Source of the DNA: JAWPMV01 sp038527215 | GTDB taxonomy: Bacteria > Bacteroidota > Bacteroidia > J057 | Length of the DNA stretch: 64,000 bases | Direction of reading: 5' to 3' | NCBI GenBank assembly: GCA_038527215.1 | Contig: JBCBGC010000024.1 | Span: 1 to 64,000 of the forward strand | In this document: positions 36,351 through 46,900 of the stretch, piece after piece | Layout: the number at the start of each line of letters is the position of its first letter | How positions within the stretch are numbered: position 1 is the stretch's first letter | The notes under the pieces: generated by a model | Told to the model about the DNA's origin: nothing | Database searches by the model: none | What the model saw: the letters and a program-made list of their open reading frames with translations, nothing else | Made by a program: the position numbers and the translations under genes

Positions 36351-36364
36351 AATTTCTGCCTCGT

Positions 36365-37390
36365 ATGAAACGCCGCTCATTTATCAAAGGAACTACTACG
36401 ACCTTAGCGGGATTGGGCCTGACTGCCAAGGCTTATGCGCATCCTGAACCTCAAGCCAATAAGGAGCCGATAAAGCTCTGCGTTACGGTAGATCAAGAAA
36501 AAGTGAAGGTGTTCTCCCGGGTATTCCAAGAAAAGATCAAGGTCGTTCACATAGCGGATACTCATTTGTTTAGGGATGACGAAAGGGGCATTCCATATCA
36601 GGGGTACAGTAATCGCATGGCCAAGGCCTACCATCAGACTACCCATTTCAAAACCCAGGCTCCCACCCATCCGGAAGAAGCCTTTGAACAAGCCCTGGCA
36701 TTTGCCAAATCGGTGGAGGCCGATGTCATCACCCTGGTGGGGGACATTTTTAGCTTTCCCTCAGAAGCGGCCATAGAATGGGTGCTGGCTAAATTGGAAG
36801 CCACAGCCATTCCCTACATCTATACCGCCGGCAATCACGACTGGCATTATGAGGGCATGGAAGGCAGCCTGGAGGCTTTGCGGGATACCTGGATTGAAAA
36901 ACGCTTAAAACCTTTGTATCAGGGGAATCATCCTTTAATGGCTGCGTATGACGTCAAAGGCGTGAGATGTTTAGCCATTGACAATTCTACCTATCAAATA
37001 AATGAAGAACAGCTAGCCTTTTTCCGGGAACAAGTAGCCAGTGGTAAGCCCTTGGTATTATTGGTCCATATTCCCCTCTACGCCCCGGGAAAAAACATTT
37101 CTTTTGGCTGTGGAAATCCTCATTGGGGGGCATCTGTCGATCGGAATTTTGCGCTGGAAAGAAGACCAAAGTGGCCAGAAAAAGGCCATACCCAGACCAC
37201 CTTTGCATTTCATAAGGCAGTATTTAATGCCCCTAATTTGTTGGGCATTTTTGCGGGACATATCCACAAAAATTCGCTGGAAATGATTAAAGGAAAACCG
37301 CAGATCGTCTCAGATGACAATGCGAGTGGGGCTTATTTGGATATCGATTTTTTGCCCTTAGACCAGCAGGATGAAAAGTTGCTCTTTTGA
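36365..37390 (+). CDS. Tat-exported calcineurin-like metallophosphoesterase
   Basis: A 341-residue protein with a twin-arginine leader (KRRSFIKGTTTTLAGLGLTAKAYA), so it is folded before export to the periplasm. Metallophosphoesterase motifs in order: HIADTHLF, LVGDIFSF, AGNHDWH, VHIPLYAP and AGHIHKN, forming a two-metal site. Substrate (phosphomonoester, diester or nucleotide) cannot be inferred. Fourteen bp after the AraC gene. Confidence 0.88.
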   Translation: MKRRSFIKGTTTTLAGLGLTAKAYAHPEPQANKEPIKLCVTVDQEKVKVFSRVFQEKIKVVHIADTHLFRDDERGIPYQGYSNRMAKAYHQTTHFKTQAPTHPEEAFEQALAFAKSVEADVITLVGDIFSFPSEAAIEWVLAKLEATAIPYIYTAGNHDWHYEGMEGSLEALRDTWIEKRLKPLYQGNHPLMAAYDVKGVRCLAIDNSTYQINEEQLAFFREQVASGKPLVLLVHIPLYAPGKNISFGCGNPHWGASVDRNFALERRPKWPEKGHTQTTFAFHKAVFNAPNLLGIFAGHIHKNSLEMIKGKPQIVSDDNASGAYLDIDFLPLDQQDEKLLF

Positions 37391-37475
37391 TGAGCGATCA
37401 GTATTTGTAGAAATCGCGAAATAGGCGCAATATTAGGGAAAGCCCTAAGGAAGGCTTCAGACATAACCGAATGGC

Positions 37476-38285
37476 ATGAAAAACACCCTGCTCTTTCTGA
37501 TGATTGCCCTGCTCGCCATCAGCTGTAAGCCCAGAGCGATTACCTATCAAGATCCTATTCCCCCTCACGATAGCCTGCGCATCGCCTCCCAATTTGTCCA
37601 GAAAGACCGAGTAATCAATGTCTGGACGCCGCCCGGCTACCAGGCCTCCCTTGACAGCTTCCCTGTCTTATATATGCCAGATGGAGGCATCAAGGAAGAT
37701 TTCCCCCATATCGCCAATACCCTGGACACCTTACTGAAACAAGGTAAAATCCCCCCTGTTATCCTGGTAGGCATTGAAAATACCGAGAGAGGAAGAGATT
37801 TGACCGGGGCTTCAGCAGTCGAAGATGACCAACAGTATTGCCCTATTACGGATGGGGCCAAAGACTTTAGGTTATTTATTGCGGAAGAGTTGGTGTCAGA
37901 AATAAATAAACGGTATAGGACTTTGGACAAAAAAGGCATAATTGGTGAATCCCTGGCTGGGCTTTTTGTCATGGAAACTTTTTTTATCCAACCTGCCACC
38001 TTCGATTTTTATATTGCGATGGACCCATCCCTTTGGTGGAATGATCAATATTTGGCTAAACATGCGGACGCACTCTTACAAGCCTTCCCAGCGCAAGCCA
38101 TAAAATTATGGTTTGCCGGTTCAAGCGCGGAAGACATTTCACGGTCCACCAGAGACCTGGAAAAAACCTTAACCCAATATTCCCCCCAAACCCTGGCGTG
38201 GATATATTCAGATGAACCCAAGGAGCAGCATCACACGATTTTCCGAGCCACCAAAGAAAAAGCGCTTATTTGGTCATTAAATTAA
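37476..38285 (+). CDS. Esterase-D/Fes-like serine hydrolase lipoprotein
   Basis: A 269-residue protein with a lipobox (LLAISC, Cys16) and an alpha/beta-hydrolase fold of the putative esterase family: INVWTPPGYQ, VLYMPDGG, VGIENTERGRDLTG, nucleophile elbow GESLAGLF and a late His in EQHHTIFRA. Related enzymes hydrolyse siderophore or other ester substrates; the substrate here is unknown. Same direction as the phosphoesterase with an 85-bp gap. Confidence 0.82.
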   Translation: MKNTLLFLMIALLAISCKPRAITYQDPIPPHDSLRIASQFVQKDRVINVWTPPGYQASLDSFPVLYMPDGGIKEDFPHIANTLDTLLKQGKIPPVILVGIENTERGRDLTGASAVEDDQQYCPITDGAKDFRLFIAEELVSEINKRYRTLDKKGIIGESLAGLFVMETFFIQPATFDFYIAMDPSLWWNDQYLAKHADALLQAFPAQAIKLWFAGSSAEDISRSTRDLEKTLTQYSPQTLAWIYSDEPKEQHHTIFRATKEKALIWSLN

Positions 38286-38319
38286 ATGCGAACTTCTGTT
38301 TCCCTCAGGCGGTAAGCTT

Positions 38320-38739
38320 ATGGACGAAATTTCATTAAATTATTTCAACTCTCTTGCAAGGCAAATCATCACCATCAGTTCCCTGCTGGGAGGCTTTTCG
38401 ATTGCCGTGATTGCCAATCTGTTGGTTTCCGGAGCCAGCACCAAATTGCATAAGGCAATCGTCGCTTCTTCCACCCTGGCGGCTTGCTTCTTTTTAATCA
38501 CCGTCTTTGCCATGACCAGCGTCCTGCTAAAAACCACAGAGGGCTATCCACATGCTATCAGCAAAAGTTCCCTGGAGTTGCCCAATGTGATTGGGGCCAT
38601 TACCTTTTATTTAGGCATTATTTCTCTTCTGGCCATCATTTCTTTATCTGGCTGGACCAAATCAAAAAGAATGGGCTGGTTTTCGACCACCGTGGGCGTG
38701 ATTACGCTTATCTCCATTATTTTGTTGACGGGGATTTAG
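38320..38739 (+). CDS. Hypothetical four-helix membrane protein
   Basis: A 139-residue protein with four hydrophobic helices (IITISSLLGGFSIAVIANLLV; IVASSTLAACFFLITVFAMTSVLL; VIGAITFYLGIISLLAIISL; WFSTTVGVITLISIILLTGI), short loops and no motif I recognise. It starts 34 bp after the serine hydrolase gene, probably the last gene of that run. Confidence 0.65.
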   Translation: MDEISLNYFNSLARQIITISSLLGGFSIAVIANLLVSGASTKLHKAIVASSTLAACFFLITVFAMTSVLLKTTEGYPHAISKSSLELPNVIGAITFYLGIISLLAIISLSGWTKSKRMGWFSTTVGVITLISIILLTGI

Positions 38740-39088
38740 GGAAATGGCGTAGGTCCAGAAGGAGTAAAGGTAGCCTTAAAAAAATGCCTTTCCTTTCTAT
38801 CAGGTGGGGGTAAAGATGAAGCCTTTTGTCTGTGCTTCCCAGGGAATGAAATATTAAAATCAGCTTCATTAGCTCTGAAACTCGTGTGCTCACCGGAATA
38901 CCCAATAAAAGAGGAAAGCCGACCTTGGACAAATTCAGGGGATAAGGGGAGCTTAGAAAAGGGTAGAGGCATCTCCGTATGTGCCCATAGAAAATAACCT
39001 CTCTCGCAATTCTCTCATTGTGAGAGAGGCTTTTTCCTGCTTTTTGAATGATCTTAAGTTGAGAGAATCTTGATGAATCCTTGTTGTA
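38740..39088. other. Intergenic region with terminator
   Basis: About 350 bp without a supportable gene between two convergent transcripts. A terminator hairpin lies at 38999-39035. Nothing else was recognised. Confidence 0.5.
38999..39035 (+). terminator. Terminator
   Basis: CCTCTCTC ... GAGAGAGG arms with a 15-nt loop followed by CTTTTT. Confidence 0.75.
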
Positions 39089-42000
39089 TTATCTCTTCAA
39101 AACTTTAAACGTCGAGACTCCCCATGCTTGAGCGCGTATTTGAATAAAGTAAGTTCCAGGTGGATCCTGAATAGGAAGTTCAAATCTCTCTTGATTATAC
39201 AGCATCTTTTTGGTCAACGTTCTGCCCCAGACATCCATGATCTGCACTTCAATTTCTGGGAAGCTTCTACTCAACTCTATGGTAATTACTTCCTTGGTAG
39301 GATTGGGATAGAAGGAAATTTGCTCTGCAAAACCTTCATTGATTCCCACAGCAAGATAGTTGACGCAGGATGAGGTATCCTTGCACGTACCTAAACTGAT
39401 TTCTACCGCATAATTTCCGCTTCTTGATGGTGAAAATGCATCAGAGGTCTCGTTTGGTATTGGGGAAAAACCTAGGTCACAGTCGAGCCATTGATAAGTA
39501 GCCTGCTGCTGAGCAGCTATCAGACTCGTACCGGCATCCACGACGGATGGATCAATCTGGTTAATGGTTAAATCTAGCTGCACAGTGGAATCACAACCAT
39601 TAGCAGCTCCTCCAACCAGGGTATAGGAAGCGGTATTATTAGAGGAGGTGTAAGTATTCCCATCAATCCAGATAAAGGACCCGCAGCTCACCTGGACATC
39701 TGTTCCTGTCTGAGGCTGATTAACGGTCAAATCAAGGCTAACGATTGAATCGCAGCCATTGGCGGCTCCTCCGATGATGGTGTAGGTAGCGGAATTGTTG
39801 GAAGATGTGTAGGTGTTGCCATCGATCCAGGTAAAAGGTCCGCAATTTATTTGTACATCGACCCCCGTTGCTAGCTGGTTGACGGTCAGATAAAGGCTAA
39901 CGATTGAATCACAGCCATTAGCAGCTCCTCCGACCAAGGTAAAGGTGGCGGAATTGTTAGAAGCGGTGTAGGTGTTGCCATCAATCCAGGTGAACGGACC
40001 ACAATTAACTTGTACATCAACCCCTGTAGCCACTTGGTTAACGGTCAAGTCAAGGCTAACGATTGAATCACAGCCATTGGCGGCTCCTCCGATGATGGTG
40101 TAGGTAGCGGTATTGTTGGAAGCTGTGTAGGTGTTGCCGTCGATCCAGGTAAAAGGCCCGCAATTTATTTGCGCGTCGGTTCCGGTAGCTGCCTGATTGA
40201 TAGTTACATCAAGGGCTACGGTGGAGTCGCAGCCATTGGCGGCCGCTCCAATGAGCGTAAAGGTGGCGGAATTGTTGGAAGCTGCATAGGTATTTCCATC
40301 AATCCAGGTAAAGGGCCCGCAACTTGTTTGTACGTCGATTCCTGTCGAAACCTGATTGATGGTTAAATCAAGGGCTACGGTAGAATCGCAGCCATTGGCG
40401 GCCGCTCCAATGAGCGTAAAGGTGGCGGAATTGTTGGAAGCTGTATAGGTATTTCCATCGATCCATATAAACGGGCCGCAACTTACCTGCACATCGATTC
40501 CTGTGGCTACCTGGTTAATGGTCAGGTCAAGCGTAACGGTGGAATCGCAGCCGTTGGCAGCTCCGCCGACCAAAGTGTAAGTGGCCGAATTATTGGAAGC
40601 TGTATAGGTATTTCCATCAATCCAGATAAAGGGGCCACAACTAATCTGGATATCTATTCCCGTGGTTGGCTGGTTAATGGTCAAATCAAGGTTTACGATT
40701 GAATCACACCCATTGGCAGCTCCGCCTATCAAGGTATAGGTAGCGGAATTATTGGAAGCCGTATAGGTATTGCCATCGATCCAGGTAAAGGGCCCACAGG
40801 TAGATTGTACATCTACGCTAGGCGGGGGTTGGAGGATGTTGGGCAAGAGGCCAGAAGCAATATTGAAGGCACTTTGATTGAAGGCTGAGGAAAAAATACC
40901 TCCTACGAATAGCTCAGAATTGAATACAAGGACGGCTTGGATGAAAAGGGAGCTATTGTTGGGATTTGAGATAGAGCTGGTGTTAATTCCCCCACAAGGC
41001 CCTTGCCAGATACTGCCATTCCAAACAGCCAGCCCCTGACCGGCTACACCAGGAATAGCCACATTTGATCCTACCGCGTATACATTCCCATTTGCATCCA
41101 CGGCTACCTCTTCGCATGAGCCTGAAAGCCCATTTCCCAGAGCCGACCAATTGCTGCCATCCCATTTGGCGATATGATTAGCTGTGATGCCTCCTGCTCC
41201 GGTAAAGTTGCCCCCGGCAAATACTTGACCACTCCCATCGACCCCAATGCCTCTACACGCTCCTCCCAGACCAGTCCCGAGGGAAAACCAATTGCTGCCA
41301 TCCCACCGGGCAATATATTTAGCGGTGTTTCCCCCGGCATTTGTAAATGCCCCGCCGGCATATACGTTACCGGTTCCGTCCGCTTCCAGGGCATAGCAGA
41401 TGTTATTTATGCCCGTACCTACCGAGGACCAACTGCTGCCATTCCATTTGGCGATATACTGAGTGTTGGGGGCTCCGCCGGCAGAGCTAAAAGCTCCTCC
41501 AGCATATACTGTACCGCCAGCGTCAACGGTTAAGGCCTGGCAGGGTTGACCACTGAGGCCAGAGCCTAAGGCGGACCAATTATTGCCATCCCAAAAGGCA
41601 ATTCTCTTGGCATTTACCCCCCCTGCAGACGTGAAAGTACCTCCAGCATAGACCCCAATGTTTGTAATGGCTAGCGCATTGCAAGGAGCGTTCAATCCCT
41701 TGCCTAAGGCTACCCAATTGGTCCCATCCCATCTGGCGATATTGTTCGCTTTGATATTGCCGGCGATCTCGAACCGGCCAGCCACATATAAGCTGCCCAC
41801 ACCATCGTGCACCATAGCTCTCACCCAGCCTAAACGAGAAATGCCTTTGCCTAGATTGAGGGTTGGACCGTATAGCATCGCTACCCCCGAAGTCAAAGTT
41901 GATCCGTACAAAGAAAAATCTCCGGCTAAGAAAACATTTCCACTCTGATCTGCGGTGAGGGAATTGCATCGGTCATCCAAAGCCGTTCCATAGGAAGTCC

Positions 42001-43189
42001 AAAATAAGCCATTGAAGTGGGCAATTCGATTGGAGGTAAAACCAGTGGTGCCTGCAGTGGAAAAATCCCCTGCGACATAAATAACATTATTAACTCCAAA
42101 AATTGATCTACAGGTCCCATTAAGTCCGCCTGCTAAGGCAGACCAACTGCCACCTTGCCATTTAGCAATGTTATTCACCAAGACACCTCCGGCGTATGCA
42201 AAACTTCCCCCTGCCCATACTCCACCTACTCCTCTGTCCCGCACCACAAAGCAGGTTCCGCTCAGGCCCGTACCAACTGATGACCAGCCAAATCCATCGT
42301 CCCATTTTGCAATGTTATTTCCAGGACTTGAGAAACTCCCTCCGGCATAAACCGTTCCGCCTCCTAGCCACCCAATGGAATAACAGGTACCATTCAAGCC
42401 ACTTCCGAGAGCAGACCAGGAAGTACCATTCCACTTTGCGATCCGACTGGCGCTCTGACCTCCTGCCTGGGTGAAACTCCCCCCGACGTAAAGTGTTCCC
42501 ACTACATCCGAAGAAATGGCAAAACACGCTCCGTCGAGGCCTGAACCCAATGCTGACCAGGTAGTGCCATCCCATTTGGCGATTCGGTTAGCGGGAATGC
42601 CTCCAGCAGTGGTAAAGGCACCCCCAACATATAGATTGCCACTTCCGTCTACGTCCAGGGCATAACAAATACCATTTAGGCCCGATCCCAGGGCTGACCA
42701 AGTAGTGCCATCCCACTTAGCTACATAATTGGCGTGGGTATCACCAGCAAGGCGAAATTCACCTCCGACATATACATTACCCAGGTTGTCCGCTATAATG
42801 GCTCTGCCACCCCCTTTTCCCCGGACCCCTCCATTTAAATCTGAGGTGGTTGAATTGGCGGGTTGGGCAATCACCCCAAGCGCCTCATCTATTTGAATGT
42901 CATAGCCCTCCAGGTCCATTTCCCCTTTGAAATCCTTGGGAACTCTTAAGACACCTTTTTCATCCAGGAAGTTTTTTATTGGTACCTCCTTCTGTGGAGG
43001 TTCTGGATTGGCTATCAGAAAAGAACTGGAGACCGTGAATGATATAATGAATAAAAGAAGCGCTCTCTTTCCCTTCGGATTGCTAAATAATTGAAGTATG
43101 TGAGCGGCAAAACCCAAAGCTGGGATTTGGTTTGAATTCCTGAGCGCCCAGTAAGGGGCCTTGCCAGGGAGGAGAAGGGCGTTTTTCAT
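39089..43189 (-). CDS. Very large T9SS surface protein with propeller-like and 53-residue tandem repeats
   Basis: A 1366-residue exported protein. The N-terminal part has a hydrophobic export segment (ALLLFIISFTVSSSFLIA) set back about 45 residues. Residues about 110-790 hold some 13 propeller-type repeats of the pattern NxIAKWDGTxWSALGSGLxG-C followed by VYVGGxFTxAGG. Eight nearly identical 53-residue repeats follow (CGPFxWIDGNTYTASNNSATYT ... CDSxVxLDLTINQ; shown in parts). The end is a type A T9SS sorting domain (FYPNPTKEVITIEL, VWGRTL, GTYFIQI, FKVLKR). ATG 43189 (MKNALLLPG) is preferred to 43234. Likely a cell-surface adhesin-like protein; partner unknown. Confidence 0.85.
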   Translation of the reverse strand: MKNALLLPGKAPYWALRNSNQIPALGFAAHILQLFSNPKGKRALLLFIISFTVSSSFLIANPEPPQKEVPIKNFLDEKGVLRVPKDFKGEMDLEGYDIQIDEALGVIAQPANSTTSDLNGGVRGKGGGRAIIADNLGNVYVGGEFRLAGDTHANYVAKWDGTTWSALGSGLNGICYALDVDGSGNLYVGGAFTTAGGIPANRIAKWDGTTWSALGSGLDGACFAISSDVVGTLYVGGSFTQAGGQSASRIAKWNGTSWSALGSGLNGTCYSIGWLGGGTVYAGGSFSSPGNNIAKWDDGFGWSSVGTGLSGTCFVVRDRGVGGVWAGGSFAYAGGVLVNNIAKWQGGSWSALAGGLNGTCRSIFGVNNVIYVAGDFSTAGTTGFTSNRIAHFNGLFWTSYGTALDDRCNSLTADQSGNVFLAGDFSLYGSTLTSGVAMLYGPTLNLGKGISRLGWVRAMVHDGVGSLYVAGRFEIAGNIKANNIARWDGTNWVALGKGLNAPCNALAITNIGVYAGGTFTSAGGVNAKRIAFWDGNNWSALGSGLSGQPCQALTVDAGGTVYAGGAFSSAGGAPNTQYIAKWNGSSWSSVGTGINNICYALEADGTGNVYAGGAFTNAGGNTAKYIARWDGSNWFSLGTGLGGACRGIGVDGSGQVFAGGNFTGAGGITANHIAKWDGSNWSALGNGLSGSCEEVAVDANGNVYAVGSNVAIPGVAGQGLAVWNGSIWQGPCGGINTSSISNPNNSSLFIQAVLVFNSELFVGGIFSSAFNQSAFNIASGLLPNILQPPPSVDVQSTCGPFTWIDGNTYTASNNSATYTLIGGAANGCDSIVNLDLTINQPTTGIDIQISCGPFIWIDGNTYTASNNSATYTLVGGAANGCDSTVTLDLTINQVATGIDVQVSCGPFIWIDGNTYTASNNSATFTLIGAAANGCDSTVALDLTINQVSTGIDVQTSCGPFTWIDGNTYAASNNSATFTLIGAAANGCDSTVALDVTINQAATGTDAQINCGPFTWIDGNTYTASNNTATYTIIGGAANGCDSIVSLDLTVNQVATGVDVQVNCGPFTWIDGNTYTASNNSATFTLVGGAANGCDSIVSLYLTVNQLATGVDVQINCGPFTWIDGNTYTSSNNSATYTIIGGAANGCDSIVSLDLTVNQPQTGTDVQVSCGSFIWIDGNTYTSSNNTASYTLVGGAANGCDSTVQLDLTINQIDPSVVDAGTSLIAAQQQATYQWLDCDLGFSPIPNETSDAFSPSRSGNYAVEISLGTCKDTSSCVNYLAVGINEGFAEQISFYPNPTKEVITIELSRSFPEIEVQIMDVWGRTLTKKMLYNQERFELPIQDPPGTYFIQIRAQAWGVSTFKVLKR
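39557..40828 (-). repeat. Eight tandem 159-bp coding repeats
   Basis: Eight in-frame copies of a 159-bp unit (53 residues), each with CGPF/CGSF, WIDGNTY and NGCDS, so two cysteines per repeat that could form a disulfide. High nucleotide identity between copies points to recent expansion. Confidence 0.88.
40985..42760 (-). repeat. About 13 divergent propeller-type coding repeats
   Basis: Repeats of roughly 45-50 residues with AKWDG-x-x-WSALGSGL and YVGGxFxxAGG. They are less conserved than the 159-bp array; one copy near 41830 has lost the WDG motif. Boundaries are approximate. Confidence 0.75.
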
Positions 43190-43284
43190 GAGGATAAATT
43201 TTTTGCTTCGAATAATTGCTCGATCATGGCCCATTTCCGGCCAGAATCCTATTGGAATGCGATGTTTTCTTATGGTAAGGGAAT

Positions 43285-43308
43285 GGTCGCCCCGATTATG
43301 GGGCGACC
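43285..43308. terminator. GC-rich hairpin between two surface-protein genes
   Basis: GGTCGCCCC-gattat-GGGGCGACC, perfect 9-bp arms, after the stop of the 43368-43922 gene. No T-run follows on the minus strand, so it may stabilise or process mRNA rather than terminate. Confidence 0.5.
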
Positions 43309-43367
43309 TTCAATACGTATGATTTAGTTTAAGAAACCGTCATGCAAAGGGTTTGCTCCATGAAGGC

Positions 43368-43922
43368 TTACTTTTCCTTAGAAATCAAAACCCGGCTCCG
43401 AAGATCATTTCGGTTGTCCTTAAGCAAGAGGACATACTGCCCAGAAGCTAGATGCCCCATTACGAGCCTTTGCCTGCTAACTTGCTGGGGTTGAGTATAC
43501 ATGGGCTTGCTATTCAGGAGCACTTTTCTGCCCCGTAGGTCATATAGTTCAAGGTGAATTTCCTCTATTTTATCTGAACTGATCTCCAGGGTGGCATCTT
43601 CAAATACCGGATTAGGATAAAAAACCAAATCAATGGGCGGACCAGGGGCCAGACTCAGGACGAAGTTGTCTTTTGGTTGCTGAAATCCTTGCGTGAGGAA
43701 GGTAATCCCACTCCCTGGCAAAGGGGCCGAAAATTCCTCGGTAGTTATGGCGACTTCCCCTGCTGTACCACTGACCTGATAGGTGCCAGTAGTCGAGAGG
43801 TGCCCGGTTGACCCCATGACAGATCGACCCAACTGATAGGTCTGGGCGATACTCATTGCGGGAGCTAGCAATAGACTAAGCCCTAACAAGCCCCCCATCA
43901 GGCAATAGATTTTATTTTTCAT
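43368..43922 (-). CDS. Small T9SS type A sorting-domain protein coupled to the fibre protein
   Basis: A 184-residue exported protein: signal peptide (GLLGLSLLLAPAMSIAQ), a short repeat-poor domain (YQLGRSVMGSTGHLSTTGTYQVSGTAGEV) and a C-terminal T9SS domain (DLVFYPNPVFEDATLEI, LYDLRGRKVLL, SGQYVLLLKD, SRVLISKEK). Its ATG lies inside the last codons of the 1576-residue fibre gene (11-bp overlap), so translation is coupled and the products may work together, for example as a surface anchor. That role is inference. Confidence 0.82.
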   Translation of the reverse strand: MKNKIYCLMGGLLGLSLLLAPAMSIAQTYQLGRSVMGSTGHLSTTGTYQVSGTAGEVAITTEEFSAPLPGSGITFLTQGFQQPKDNFVLSLAPGPPIDLVFYPNPVFEDATLEISSDKIEEIHLELYDLRGRKVLLNSKPMYTQPQQVSRQRLVMGHLASGQYVLLLKDNRNDLRSRVLISKEK

Positions 43923-46900
43923 TTTTTAAGGAATTAATCTGCTGCTGGAGGAGTTGAAGCTGTTGCCGGATTTCGTGCAGTTGTTTGCGCTCTGCTTTCA
44001 GGGCATTAATTTCAGCTTGTTGGCCATCTATCTGAGCTTGCTGGGACTCAATTTTTGCTTGCTGCTCCTCAATCTGAGCTTGTTGTTCCTGCATGGCCTT
44101 GACGATGTAGGGGGCCATGCCTGCGTAATCCACCGCTGTAAAATGCACCTCTTTTTCTTTGGCTAGCCCAGTCTCCTGCCTCAACTTTTCTTCTGTCTCC
44201 GGCTGAATAGCTTTTCTGACTAACTCAGGCATGAGCTCCGCAACATTTTGAGCGATAAAGCCTGTGCGTTTTCCTTCAGGGAGATTCATCTGAGGATATT
44301 GGTCCCTACGGTAGGAATAGGTGCTAATCTCCAGGTCCATCAACTTCTTAAGACTAGAAGGAGCTTTTTGAATATTAGATTTTAATACCTGATCAGAAGG
44401 CAGATATAAACCGGTGGTGTAGACATCCCCTGAAAAGTATCCTGCATATTTTACCCCGATAGAGCTTCCATTTACCGCGGAACTAAATATTCCGTAGGTG
44501 GGACCCGTTCCATTATCGTTCCAGGCATAGGTGAAAATGCCATAAGCCGAGCTGGCATTGGTAGCCTGGGAATAGGCAAGGAATATTCCGCCTCGGGCAT
44601 TTCCTGAGGGATTGGTGTTACTAATATCCATCCCATAAGTACTGAATGTGGATGAGAAATTTTGCCCAATGGCAACCCCCGTTCCTAATGAGCTATTGGA
44701 GACGGAAAGCTGGGCAAATGGCGTAGAATTATTAATGCCAATTCTTCCATTTTTTAAAATGGTTAAGGCATCGTTCCGGTTTGAGGAAGAGGTGCCATTT
44801 CCCACGACGAAAAGCCGATCATTACTATTAATGAAGGTTCCACCAGTTGGGGTATAGGTAGTGGCGTAGGTCCCAAAAACAGCTTCTCCATAGGAAGGGG
44901 CAGTGTTTCCTACTCCTCCGCCTATGAAGGAGTTTGATCCCGAAGCAGTATTAAACCCCCCACCCGCAGAAAATGAGCTGTTGCCACTTGTTGTGTTACC
45001 TGTACCAGAGGCAAAGGAATTTCCTCCAGATGTAGTATTCCCAATTCCTGCAGCTATGAAGGTGCTACTCCCACTAGCAAGATTATTTCCACCACCTAGA
45101 ATTACAGAACTACTACCTGATGCTTCGTTATTTGAACCTCCACCTGCAAAAGCGTCCTGGCCACTGACTCTAAGTTGAAATCCCCCTCCAATAAAGGAAT
45201 GTTTGCCGCTTGCAATGTTGTAATATCCGGCACCTACAAAAGACCATTCTCCTCTGGCTTCGTTATAGCTACCGCCTCCGATAAATGAATTATTTCCGAA
45301 TGCTCTATTGCTGTAACCTGCGCCAGAAAAAGAAGAGTAACCAATTGCGGCGTTTTGGCCTCCCCCTGCTACAAAAGAGTTGTTGCCTACGGCTCTGCCT
45401 TCCAGTCCTGAGGCAAAGGAGTTGAAACCTAAACTATCTAGATCCCAATAGCTTAGGTTATTATTTAAGTTCCCAATCCTCAAAGCTACCTTTTCAGTGT
45501 TGTAGTATAATCGGCTACCTTTACCAGAAGCTGCATGCCCAATCAGGAGATTCTGCGTACTATCCAAGTGTAATCCAGCTTGGGGATTATTCAAACCAAT
45601 ACCCACATTGCCCGTGTCAAAGTAGACATCGTTAGAATTAACATTCCAAACACTGGCACTGGGGAGAGTTACGGAGCCTCCACCATTATCAAGGCTTAAC
45701 TGCTGCCCGATTAAGGTAAGGCTTTGGATTTCATTAAAGGGGTCCGGATCATAGTCGTTTACTTCATCTACGAAACTGCCGCCCCCCTGAGAAAGAAAAA
45801 CGGTGCTCCCAGATTTGGAAAGGGTTTGAATTTCATTGATTGGGTCCGCATCAGCATCATCTACTTCGTCCGTGAAGCTCCCTCCACTTTGCGAAAGGGA
45901 AACAACATTCCCGGACTTTGAAATGGATTGAATTTCATTGATTGGGTCTGCATCGGCATCATCGGTTTCGTCTATAAAACTGCCCCCGCTTTGTGAAAGC
46001 GAGACTGTATTGCCAGACTTTGAGATAGTCTGGATTTCATTATTTGGGTCTGCATCAGCGTCATCCGTTTCGTCCGTAAAACTGCCTCCGCTTTGGGAAA
46101 GGGTTACAAGATTTCCCGATTTAGAAATAATCTGTAGCTCATTATTAGGATTGGCATCGGCATCATTTACGTTATCTGAAGAGCTAACCGTAAAGTTGGG
46201 ATAGGTTCCCGAAACGATGGTCGCGCCAGAGCCATTGATAGAGACGTTCTGGTCAGGGAAATCGTTGGTAATGGTATTGCCAGAAATAGAAATACCATTT
46301 CCTCCTACATAGTTGTTGTCAGGCAGGGTAACGAAACCTCCGCCATTGTCCAGGGTCAGGACTTGGCCGGAAAGGGTAAGTGTCTGGATTTCGTTATTTG
46401 GGTCCGCGTCGGCATCATCTACTTCGTCTGTAAAGCTGCCCCCACCTTGAGAAAGGCTTATCGTATTTCCAGACTTGGAGAGCGTCTGGATTTCATTGTT
46501 CGGATCGGCATCCGCATCATCCGTTTCATCCGTAAAACTGCCCCCACTCTGGGAAAGGGTCACCAGATTTCCTGACTTAGAAATGATCTGTAGCTCATTA
46601 CTGGGATTAGCATCTGCATCATTTACGTTATCCGTAGAGCTTACCGTAAAGTTGGGGTAGGTTCCCGATACGACAGTCGCACCCGAGCCATTAATGGCCA
46701 CAGTTTGATCAGGGAAATCATTGTTGATGGTATTGCCAGAAATAGAAATGCCACTTCCGCCCACGTAGTTGCTGGTGGGTAGCGTAATGGTACCTCCGCC
46801 ATTGTCCAGGGTCAGATCTTGTCCGGAAAGGGTCAGGACTTGGATTTCATTGTTGGGATCCGCGTCTGCATCATTTACTTCGTCGATAAAGCTGCCTCCG

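Noticed and set aside
43285..43308. GC-rich hairpin as a sure terminator of the small T9SS gene
   Set aside because: No T-run follows on the transcribed strand, so termination is not supported; recorded with moderate confidence only.
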